Assembly: GCA_039799445.1 (NCBI GenBank)
Contig: JBDLSO010000002.1
Location: 1-25,212 of the forward strand
Origin: JBDLSO01 sp039799445
GTDB taxonomy: Bacteria; Patescibacteriota; Minisyncoccia; Phycocordibacterales; UBA5272
Length of the DNA stretch: 25,212 nucleotides
Direction: 5' to 3'
A program made the position numbers and the translations under genes. Positions 6,452 to 12,373 of this stretch are shown here, piece by piece. Numbering within the stretch: the stretch's first letter is position 1; the number at the start of each line of letters is the position of its first letter. Below the pieces are notes generated by a model. It did no database searches and was not told the DNA's origin. It saw only the letters and a program-made list of their open reading frames with translations.

Positions 6452-7084
6452 TTATTGTATTTCAATCAAAATCTCATTTCGCATCATAAATGGTGCAGTA
6501 CCTGGCCCACTATAGCCAGCAAAGATAGGTGCACCAATGATAGTGACACCTTCTTTCTGAAGTTTTGCTACAAAGTAGTCTTTCTTCGTTTGTATACGCT
6601 CTTCAGAGAAATACCAAGTGAATGTGTATGCTGCAAACTTTTTACTTGGAATAGTTTGAATTTTGATAGAAGTATCGTTCGGCTTGGGCAATGTTTCAAG
6701 TGTGTACTCGCTTGGCATTGAAAAAGTAACTGAGGTGGTTGTACCTACAGTTTGAGTCATGACTGGCGTTGTCATAGCTATTTTCTCTGATGCTTGTATC
6801 GCGTCTTCTGTAACTTGTACAGGGGCTGTCATAGCAATACTTTTATTTGAAACATTGCCTCCAAATATATATCCAGCCAAAACTCTAAATCCGGCATTGA
6901 GACCTTCTCTACCAGTAAATGGCACGACTGCTGTCGCAGCAATATATGAGTCATATTGACGTATTTCGTATCCTTTTCTTTTTTCAACTACACTGTATGT
7001 AAGCGAAGGAACATTTGAGACAATATAGCCCCATAGAATCCAAACAACAAGAGCAGTAACACATATAAGTAGAAATAATTTCAT
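6452..7084 (-). CDS. SOUL haem-binding family protein, membrane-anchored
   Basis: This 210-aa SOUL-family protein starts with a hydrophobic N-terminus (MKLFLLICVTALVVWILWGY), an uncleaved anchor or signal. Then come YEIRQYDSYIAAT, the twin AMTAPV/AMTTPV motifs (about residues 84-110), and the C-terminal M-R-N-E-I-L-I-E-I. It is about half identical by eye to the cytoplasmic SOUL at 147-710, so the window holds a soluble and an exported version. It converges on the cryptochrome operon with five bases between stops. TATACT lies six bases before the ATG. Confidence 0.9.
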   Translation of the reverse strand: MKLFLLICVTALVVWILWGYIVSNVPSLTYSVVEKRKGYEIRQYDSYIAATAVVPFTGREGLNAGFRVLAGYIFGGNVSNKSIAMTAPVQVTEDAIQASEKIAMTTPVMTQTVGTTTSVTFSMPSEYTLETLPKPNDTSIKIQTIPSKKFAAYTFTWYFSEERIQTKKDYFVAKLQKEGVTIIGAPIFAGYSGPGTAPFMMRNEILIEIQ

Positions 7085-7090
7085 ATATAC

Positions 7091-7096
7091 AGTATA
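7091..7096 (-). promoter_or_regulatory. -10 box, leaderless promoter of the second SOUL gene
   Basis: TATACT on the minus strand, then GTATAT and the ATG at 7084 (six-base spacing). Confidence 0.65.
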
Positions 7097-7152
7097 GCAA
7101 ATAATTGTAAAGAACTATCACATTTTATGCTGCGTAATTGCAATCTGTAAAA

Positions 7153-7195
7153 AATTACTACAAAAAGCTTATAGAATAAGCTTTTTGTAGTAATT
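7153..7195. terminator. Perfect 19-bp hairpin, probable terminator of the DUF1993 gene
   Basis: Bases 7153-7171 pair perfectly with 7177-7195 around TAGAA. The stem has five As facing five Ts and is only moderately GC-rich. It lies between the DUF1993 stop (7240) and the SOUL promoter. No long T tract follows, so an RNA-stability role is also possible. Confidence 0.6.
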
Positions 7196-7239
7196 ATATA
7201 TGTATTGTGCTAATACAATTTTAGTATGTAGTAGCAATA

Positions 7240-7758
7240 TTACTCACTTTGTTTTAGGGTAAGCCCCACAATAAAATCTGCTTTGCCTATATCACCACCA
7301 CTTGTACGGAGTATATTATATGCTGTTACTAAATGGAAAAAAGTATTTTGTAGTACATATTTCTCTGCGTATTCTGAACCTTCAAAATATCCTTTTTCTG
7401 GCATCCAGCCCAAGTGAATCTTTTTATCTTCACCGTTTAGTGTTGTAATGTCAGTATTTTTGACATATAATTTAGTCATTTCTACTCGTGCAATTAAATC
7501 TGATATGTTTTTTTCATCATCTTTAATACTTGGCTTTTCAATACCTGACAATCTACATACTGAACCTTGAACCATATCTGAAAAGATCTGTACTTGCTTA
7601 GTAAAATTATACATTCCTGGTACTAGCTCTGCTGTCATGAGCTCTTCTTCATTTACTATGCCTGACTCAATTGCATCATTTGCCTTATTTAATATTGACA
7701 GCATTTGATCACAGCTATTTACTAACTGATTATATAGTGTTTCATATTGTGTTTTCAT
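7240..7758 (-). CDS. DUF1993 family protein
   Basis: This 172-aa protein fits DUF1993 (PF09351), a four-helix DinB-like fold. Visible pieces are MYNFTKQVQIFSDMVQGSVCR (about residues 49-69), DDEKNISDLIARVEMT, F-H-L-V-T-A-Y-N-I-L-R (about 141-151), and the end GKADFIVG. The His near residue 142 matches a conserved one in the family. Function is unknown; DinB-like proteins can be metal-dependent transferases. It is a single gene with TATACT six bases before the ATG. Confidence 0.88.
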   Translation of the reverse strand: MKTQYETLYNQLVNSCDQMLSILNKANDAIESGIVNEEELMTAELVPGMYNFTKQVQIFSDMVQGSVCRLSGIEKPSIKDDEKNISDLIARVEMTKLYVKNTDITTLNGEDKKIHLGWMPEKGYFEGSEYAEKYVLQNTFFHLVTAYNILRTSGGDIGKADFIVGLTLKQSE

Positions 7759-7764
7759 AATATG

Positions 7765-7770
7765 AGTATA
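7765..7770 (-). promoter_or_regulatory. -10 box, leaderless promoter of DUF1993
   Basis: TATACT on the minus strand, then CATATT and the ATG at 7758 (six-base spacing). Confidence 0.65.
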
Positions 7771-7787
7771 TCATGCCGTCCGTACAA

Positions 7788-7989
7788 AGTTATCCCCTTT
7801 ACAACAGTAGTGTTATGCCCTATATATGTATACACTTACAGTAAGCGGGCGTCGCATCATAATCTCTATTTGAATAAAATATATAGATTTAGGAAACCGA
7901 GTTGCTGTACACTATTTTAGTATAAGTACATCTTTCTAAAATATTGTATTATTTGTATTTGTTCTATTATCCTTATTCAAAATACATAT
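7788..7989 (+). promoter_or_regulatory. Promoter/leader repeat, copy B
   Basis: Second copy of the leader repeat, directly upstream of the gene at 7990. Box 1 is 7843-7859, box 2 is 7886-7924, and AGTTATCC begins at 7788. From box 1 to the -10-like TAGTATA it is nearly identical to copy C. After that the ~60-base AT-rich UTR is partly conserved and ends CTTATTCAAAATACATAT just before the ATG. No Shine-Dalgarno sequence is present. Confidence 0.88.
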
Positions 7990-8487
7990 ATGAACAAATC
8001 ATTATTTGTAATAATAGCTTTAATGGGTATTATTTTAATACCCATTATCTATATCAGACCAATATCAAAGAAAAATATTGAGGTCAATCTTGAAATTAAA
8101 AACCCAAATTTGGGGCAAATTGAATATCCTGCCACCATGTATACAAATACAGATTATGGATTTAGTCTGATACTTCCAATTGATTGGGTAGGATATACCG
8201 TCGCAAGTACCACCGTAGACAGCGGTATACAAATAACACTGCGTCATCCATTGTGGATGATAGTATCGCCACGCATGGATATACCTGTACTCATATACCC
8301 ACTGGCAACTTGGGAGAACTGGGAGAAAACAAACTTTGAAGGGTACAAAACAGCAGCCCCGATCGGACCGACAGAACGCTCCCGAAATACAAAATATGTT
8401 TTTGCTACTGCCCCCCGATATAATTTTAGTTTCTTGCCTAGCTTTGAAGAAGTAGAGGAAATAATCAAAACCTTACAAGGGCTTTGA
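7990..8487 (+). CDS. Membrane-anchored protein of unknown function
   Basis: This 165-aa protein has an N-terminal hydrophobic helix (residues 4-22, LFVIIALMGIILIPIIYI) and then an extracytoplasmic domain. From about residue 50, YTNTDYGFSLILPIDWVGY resembles the opening of PsbP-like or other Y-GF-x-x-x-P-x-x-W lipoprotein domains. The rest includes LRHPLWMIVSPRMDIPVLIY. I do not recognise a named family. It is expressed from leader repeat copy B, like the peptidoglycan-binding protein downstream, so the two are likely co-regulated. Confidence 0.82.
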   Translation: MNKSLFVIIALMGIILIPIIYIRPISKKNIEVNLEIKNPNLGQIEYPATMYTNTDYGFSLILPIDWVGYTVASTTVDSGIQITLRHPLWMIVSPRMDIPVLIYPLATWENWEKTNFEGYKTAAPIGPTERSRNTKYVFATAPRYNFSFLPSFEEVEEIIKTLQGL

Positions 8488-8556
8488 TTTAGTGTTTGTT
8501 TAAAAATAGCAATTCTAAATAGAGACTACTGTATATAGCTTAGAAAAGTTATACAG

Positions 8557-8759
8557 AGTTATCCCCTTTACACCAGTGGTAATATAATGAATATATGTAT
8601 ACACTTAACTCAAGCGGGCGTCGCATCATAATCTCTATTTGAATAAAATATATAGATTTAGGAAACCGAGTTGCTGTACACTATTTTAGTATAATCGTAC
8701 CATTCTATTATCTTGTATTGTTTAGTATTCGTTCTTTTATTCTTATTCAAAATACATAT
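8557..8759 (+). promoter_or_regulatory. Promoter/leader repeat, copy C
   Basis: Third copy of the leader repeat, 769 bases after copy B in direct orientation. Box 1 is 8612-8628, box 2 is 8655-8693, ending in TTTTAGTATAAT, the best -10 of the three copies. The predicted 5' UTR is about 60 bases and ends CATAT before the ATG at 8760. B and C flank the 7990 gene as direct repeats, so that gene could be lost or duplicated by recombination. Confidence 0.88.
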
Positions 8760-9629
8760 ATGATCAAAAAAATATCTATTGTAGCGTTTACGCTATTACT
8801 CGGTGCCCCTTTTGTTGCACAAGCAGCAACACTTACTAGACAACTAGACCTCGGTATGCAAGGCTCTGATGTGGGAAGTTTGCAGGCCTATCTAGCCACT
8901 GATGCCACCATCTACCCACAAGGGTTGATAACTAATTACTTCGGTAGTTTGACTGCTACTGCGGTATCTAACTTCCAAAGTAAAAATGGTCTTGCTGCAG
9001 TTGGGCGTGTTGGGCCAGAGACGCTTCTAGTACTCAACAATAAAATGTCTGGCGTAGTAACAACAACACCAACTACTGGTGCACTAACGAGACAACTAGA
9101 CCTCGGTATGCAAGGCTCTGACGTCGGAGTATTACAGACGTATCTAGCAACTGATGCGGCTGTCTACCCACAAGGGTTGATAACTAATTACTTCGGTAGT
9201 TTGACTGCTACTGCGGTATCTAACTTCCAAAGTAAAAATGGTCTTGCTGTAGTTGGGCGTGTTGGGCCAGAGACGCTTCTGGTACTCAACTCTCGAATAA
9301 CAGGTAATACGACAGGCGATGTTGATGCTTCTATTATATCTAGTATAAATGTGAGCACTTCGCTTAACACAGCTACAGTGAGCTGGAATACAAATGAATT
9401 AGCTAAAGGTGTTATATACTACAGCAGTTCACCACTTGTGACGTATGAGCGTGAAAACTCAGTTGATATAAGTGGTAATACAGCTATGACAGACGCTGCT
9501 ATGCGTTCATACCAAAGTATCTATCTCTCTAATCTGCAGTCAAATACAGTATATTACTATATGATATACACAACTGATCAAGCAGGAAATGTGAGTGTTT
9601 CTGCACCATCTACTTTTAAGACAATTTAA
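8760..9629 (+). CDS. Secreted protein with two peptidoglycan-binding domains and an Fn3-like domain
   Basis: This 289-aa protein has a clear signal peptide (MIKKISIVAFTLLLGAPFVA, cleavage after about residue 22). Two PG_binding_1 domains (PF01471) follow at about residues 25-95 and 109-179. Each has the pattern LxxGMQGSDVxxLQxYLATD, FGSLTATAVSNFQ and GRVGPETLLVLN. Residues 189-289 form a fibronectin type III-like domain (TATVSWNTNELAKGVIYYS to YYYMIYTTDQAGNVS). It probably sits in the cell wall. The domains are nearly identical even at DNA level, pointing to recent duplication. The start at 8760 is chosen because it begins the signal peptide and matches the leader repeat boundary. A terminator follows. 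Confidence 0.92.
   Translation: MIKKISIVAFTLLLGAPFVAQAATLTRQLDLGMQGSDVGSLQAYLATDATIYPQGLITNYFGSLTATAVSNFQSKNGLAAVGRVGPETLLVLNNKMSGVVTTTPTTGALTRQLDLGMQGSDVGVLQTYLATDAAVYPQGLITNYFGSLTATAVSNFQSKNGLAVVGRVGPETLLVLNSRITGNTTGDVDASIISSINVSTSLNTATVSWNTNELAKGVIYYSSSPLVTYERENSVDISGNTAMTDAAMRSYQSIYLSNLQSNTVYYYMIYTTDQAGNVSVSAPSTFKTI
8840..9043 (+). repeat. Intragenic tandem repeat unit 1
   Basis: DNA encoding the first peptidoglycan-binding domain. It is repeated at 9092 with an offset of 252 bases (84 codons) and includes a fully identical run of more than 80 bases. Confidence 0.85.
9092..9295 (+). repeat. Intragenic tandem repeat unit 2
   Basis: DNA encoding the second peptidoglycan-binding domain, the partner of 8840-9043. 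The differences cluster near the start of the unit and at single sites later. Confidence 0.85.
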
Positions 9630-9641
9630 CATTGTACAATG

Positions 9642-9661
9642 AGCCGAATTATCGGCTTTTT
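9642..9661 (+). terminator. Rho-independent terminator of the 8760 gene
   Basis: AGCCGA and TCGGCT form a 6-bp stem (9642-9647 with 9652-9657) around ATTA, followed by a T run to 9661. Confidence 0.8.
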
Positions 9662-9679
9662 GTAAACCAACGAATGCAT

Positions 9680-9994
9680 ATGACTAATGAAAAAATAAAA
9701 GAGAAGCTAGATATTCTCTGGAATGAAGGCAGGCTTGTAGAGGAATCTACATCGAAGTTAAATGAGTATTTGATACTGGTTTCAAACTTTTATACTGAGA
9801 GCAAATCAGTCAATGCTGTGGATACTATACGAGTGTCAATTATTAGTAGCATTATTCAACAACGTTATTTTGCAAATATTAAAAGACAAAACACAGTCTA
9901 TGCTTGGATCATATTCATGCTAGTTGGTGTGAGTGTATTGGTAAATCTACAAGTCTTACTCAATAACATCAATTGGATTTGGTGGCTATCTTAA
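9680..9994 (+). CDS. Small C-terminally anchored membrane protein
   Basis: This 104-aa protein is unrecognised. Residues 1-70 are charged and helical (MTNEKIKEKLDILWNEGRLV). Residues about 73-92 form a membrane helix (AWIIFMLVGVSVLVNLQVLL), and the end is Trp-rich (WIWWLS). The start at 9680 is chosen because the longer reading from 9632 would run through the terminator at 9642-9661. No Shine-Dalgarno sequence is seen; ATG follows GCAT. The promoter is not obvious, so partial read-through from the upstream gene is possible. A strong terminator follows. Confidence 0.65.
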   Translation: MTNEKIKEKLDILWNEGRLVEESTSKLNEYLILVSNFYTESKSVNAVDTIRVSIISSIIQQRYFANIKRQNTVYAWIIFMLVGVSVLVNLQVLLNNINWIWWLS

Positions 9995-10008
9995 TCGTGT
10001 TTTGTTTC

Positions 10009-10036
10009 AAAAAAGACTCAGGCGTGAGTCTTTTTT
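10009..10036 (+). terminator. Rho-independent terminator
   Basis: Six As, GACTCA, loop GGCG, TGAGTC and six Ts (10009-10036) form a 12-bp stem with a T tract, after the 9680 gene. Confidence 0.88.
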
Positions 10037-10066
10037 GATATGTTCTCGAGTTGCTACCCAATTTGT

Positions 10067-10072
10067 TATACT
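10067..10072 (+). promoter_or_regulatory. -10 box, leaderless promoter of the TfoX-ATL gene
   Basis: TATACT, then GAATAC and the ATG at 10079. It is almost identical to the photolyase promoter at 3702-3713. Confidence 0.7.
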
Positions 10073-10078
10073 GAATAC

Positions 10079-10783
10079 ATGTCTACTAAAAAAGAAAGTG
10101 TACAATATATATTAGAAAAGCTGCAACAACCTGAAATATTCAGCGTACGGGCAATGTTTGGAGAATATGCATTATATGCTCATGGTGTTGTGGTAGCGCT
10201 TATTTGTAATGACCAACTGTATATCAAAGACTTACCTGCATCAAGAGAGCTTTCGGAGTATTGTGATATGGACACTCCATACGAAGGAGCTAAAAGCCAC
10301 TACGTAGTTGAAGAATATATGTATGACACTATTCCTCATCTCGTTCAAATTCTTGTCTCTATTTCAGAAAGTAGAAGCACCCAAGAGCCCAAAAAGAAAA
10401 AAGAAAAGATAGAAAAAAAGAAAGAGAAAACAAGTAAGACCACTTTTACAAAAAAGACGCCCTTCATGCAAATGACTTTCAGTGAGCGTGTAGTGGAACT
10501 TGCACTTACAATTCCTTTTGGAAAAGTGACTACATACGGTGCTATCGCGCGAGCAGCTGGTGGTGGGGCGATGTCAAGTCAAAGTATCACCAGTATACTT
10601 GGCAAAGCTTATATGGCTGGGGAGAAAAACATTCCCTTTCATCGTATTGTGTATAGTGATGGACGCATCTGGACAAGTGCAGAAATTGACACAAAAAGAC
10701 GCGCGCTATACAAAAAAGAAGCAATAGAGATAGACCAGAAAAATAAGATTATTAATTTTAAGGAGAAGTTATTTGAGTTTTGA
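10079..10783 (+). CDS. TfoX N-terminal domain fused to an alkyltransferase-like (ATL) domain
   Basis: This 234-aa protein fuses two domains. Residues 5-95 match the TfoX N-terminal domain (PF04993): V-R-A-M-F-G-E-Y-A-L-Y and YHVVEE-like segments. Residues 104-128 are a Lys-rich linker. Residues 132-232 match the MGMT DNA-binding domain (PF01035): FSERVVELALTIPFGKVTTY and GAIARAAGG. The active-site motif PCHR of true alkyltransferases is PFHR here (186-189), so it cannot accept an alkyl group. ATL proteins with Trp or Ala there flag alkylated bases for excision repair (established for other ATLs). The role of Phe is inferred to be similar. Its 3' end overlaps ogt by 15 bases, tail to tail. Confidence 0.88.
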   Translation: MSTKKESVQYILEKLQQPEIFSVRAMFGEYALYAHGVVVALICNDQLYIKDLPASRELSEYCDMDTPYEGAKSHYVVEEYMYDTIPHLVQILVSISESRSTQEPKKKKEKIEKKKEKTSKTTFTKKTPFMQMTFSERVVELALTIPFGKVTTYGAIARAAGGGAMSSQSITSILGKAYMAGEKNIPFHRIVYSDGRIWTSAEIDTKRRALYKKEAIEIDQKNKIINFKEKLFEF

Positions 10784-11254
10784 TTCTTTTTCGAATTTAA
10801 GTAACCATTTTTTACGCTCTGGACCCCAAGAGTAGCCATAATCCTCTCCTTGCTTTCGAACCACTCGATGGCATGGTATAAATAGGGCTACTGGATTCTT
10901 GCCGCAGGCAGTACCAGCTGCGCGCGTCGCACGTGGTCTCCCCGCTCGTATTGCCATATCGGTATATGTTATTGTTGTGCCAAATGAAACAGCACGTATC
11001 ACCTGCCAAATACTCTTTTGAAAATCAGTACCCACTATTTCTTTTGAAATTAGGTGTATTGGTATATCTTTTTTGTTATTAAAATAAGCATCTAGTGCAT
11101 TTGTAATGTTTTCAGGCAATGACTTGCTCTGATTTTTATTTTCGACAAAAACTGCTGTCTGTACCTTATTGTACGAATCAAGTGTTATTTCTAAATACCC
11201 AAGTGGTTTTGGGCAAGTATAGTAATATGTTGTACTCTTTTTATTTTCAGTCAT
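10769..11254 (-). CDS. ogt: Methylated-DNA--protein-cysteine methyltransferase
   Basis: This 161-aa protein is a full O6-alkylguanine-DNA alkyltransferase. It removes alkyl groups from O6-guanine in a suicidal transfer to Cys. The catalytic motif IPCHRVV lies at residues 126-132 (Cys128). The DNA-binding part has FQKSIWQVIRAVSFGTTITY and RATRAAGTACGKNP, and it ends with the usual G-x-x-x-G-x-x-R-K-x-x-L-L. The start at 11254 (MTENKKS) is used because it follows the upstream VOC stop by eight bases; the longer reading overlaps that gene. It converges on the inactive ATL fusion, giving a pair of an active and a sensing protein for the same lesion. Confidence 0.94.
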   Translation of the reverse strand: MTENKKSTTYYYTCPKPLGYLEITLDSYNKVQTAVFVENKNQSKSLPENITNALDAYFNNKKDIPIHLISKEIVGTDFQKSIWQVIRAVSFGTTITYTDMAIRAGRPRATRAAGTACGKNPVALFIPCHRVVRKQGEDYGYSWGPERKKWLLKFEKESKLK

Positions 11255-11262
11255 ATACTTTT

Positions 11263-11685
11263 TTAGTTTTGTTTGAATGTACTCATGTCCATACAAAATG
11301 GCTCTAGAATATATCCATCAAGATCTTCAACTTCAAATGAATACATGAAATCCCCCGCTACTTCTTTATTAAATGTATTCTCATATACCCTGCCGCCCGC
11401 TTGAGTCGCGGCAGCACAAAATATATCCACTTCTTGCTTTGATTCACAAGACAAAGCATAGAATGCACTTACAGTCTTCTTCTGATCTACAAACTCCTTT
11501 CCGTCATTAAAATTCTTTGCGAACTCCTCGGTCAGCAACATAAAAAATATACTCTCATTTAATACCATAGCCGAGGCGGTATCATTGCTCCACTCTGGGT
11601 TTTTGGTACAGCCAATAGCTTCATAAAAAGTAGTTGCCTTACTGAGATCTTTTACGATTAAATTAATATACACTTGTTTTGACAT
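11263..11685 (-). CDS. VOC family glyoxalase-like protein
   Basis: This 140-aa protein belongs to the VOC superfamily, of the type annotated as glyoxalase/extradiol dioxygenase-like: VYINLIVKDLSKATTFYEAI at the start and a C-terminal EVEDLDGYILEPFCMD. Similar to the bacterial PF00903 proteins that begin with I-N-L-x-V-x-D. Substrate unknown. It is followed by ogt in the same direction with an eight-base gap, so the two are likely co-transcribed. Upstream lies a 7-8 codon remnant ORF with its own -10 box (11730-11768), so the transcript probably begins there and carries a ~70-base leader. Confidence 0.88.
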   Translation of the reverse strand: MSKQVYINLIVKDLSKATTFYEAIGCTKNPEWSNDTASAMVLNESIFFMLLTEEFAKNFNDGKEFVDQKKTVSAFYALSCESKQEVDIFCAAATQAGGRVYENTFNKEVAGDFMYSFEVEDLDGYILEPFCMDMSTFKQN

Positions 11686-11729
11686 ATTATTTGTTTTTAT
11701 TAGCTATTTTTGTTGTATATCTTGTGAGA

Positions 11730-11756
11730 CTAGCTGACCCCAAAATATGCTTTCAT
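11730..11756 (-). pseudogene. Mini-ORF MKAYFGVS, probable gene remnant or leader peptide
   Basis: ATG at 11756 sits exactly six bases after TATACT (11763-11768), like the real genes here, but reading stops after eight codons (MKAYFGVS, TAG). In the same frame SHKIYNKNS and a TAA follow. It looks like the start of a lost gene whose promoter survives, or a short leader peptide for the VOC-ogt operon. Confidence 0.45.
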
Positions 11757-11762
11757 ACGTAC

Positions 11763-11768
11763 AGTATA
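11763..11768 (-). promoter_or_regulatory. -10 box upstream of the VOC-ogt operon
   Basis: TATACT on the minus strand, then GTACGT and the mini-ORF ATG. It begins seven bases downstream of the tag stop codon. Confidence 0.55.
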
Positions 11769-11775
11769 TCAGCTA

Positions 11776-12339
11776 TTATTTTGCGCGAAAACAATCTTTT
11801 TCATGATCAGAAACCATACCTGCTGCTTGCATAAATGCATAGCAAATAGTCGGACCAATAAATGTAAAGCCATATTTCTTTAGATTTTTACTCATCTGAA
11901 CCGAAATATCAGTTTGAGTAGGAGCATCTTTGTACTGTTCCCAGACTTGTATAACCTGCTTATGGTCTACATAACTCCATAGATAGGTCGCGAGTGAGCC
12001 GTGTTCTGCTACTATTTTTTTGTAAGCTAAGGCATTCTTTTTGACTCCAAGTACTTTCAATCTATTTTTAATAATGTTGTATCGTGTCATTTGCTGCAAC
12101 AATTCCTCATCTGTTTTCTTGAGTATTTTATTTACATCAAAATTATAAAAACACTTTTTATACTCTTCCCTCTTGTTAAGTACCGTCTCCCACGAAAGCC
12201 CAGCTTGCGCACCTTCAAGACAAAGTAATTCAAAAAGTTTTTTGTCATCATGACATTCTACTCCCCACTCAGTGTCATGATACTCGACATATAATTGATT
12301 TTTCATATTCACCCAAACGCAGCGGACTTTTTCTGACAT
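11776..12339 (-). CDS. tag: DNA-3-methyladenine glycosylase I
   Basis: This 187-aa protein is Tag, which excises 3-methyladenine from alkylated DNA. It has the Zn ligands in the family pattern: Cys7 and His21 at the front (RCVWV, YHDTEWGV) and His179/Cys183 at the end (SDHEKDC). CLEGAQAGLSWETVL at 40-54 carries Glu42, the base-recognition residue of E. coli Tag. FIGPTICYAFMQAAGMV near 160-176 is also typical, and the length equals E. coli Tag. The ATG lies 34 bases after the fhs stop, so it may be the last gene of the flavoprotein-fhs operon. It adds to the alkylation-repair genes next to it. Confidence 0.95.
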   Translation of the reverse strand: MSEKVRCVWVNMKNQLYVEYHDTEWGVECHDDKKLFELLCLEGAQAGLSWETVLNKREEYKKCFYNFDVNKILKKTDEELLQQMTRYNIIKNRLKVLGVKKNALAYKKIVAEHGSLATYLWSYVDHKQVIQVWEQYKDAPTQTDISVQMSKNLKKYGFTFIGPTICYAFMQAAGMVSDHEKDCFRAK

Positions 12340-12373
12340 ATGTTTTTTATGTTATTGTGTTATTTACTAACAT

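Noticed and set aside
7788..7860. Resemblance of the repeat (TTATGC..., AAGCGGGCG) to integron attC sites with gene cassettes
   Set aside because: No paired inverse core/core sites (RYYYAAC and GTTRRRY) and no palindromic arms. The TTATGC piece is absent in the other copies, and the repeats lie upstream of genes as promoters.
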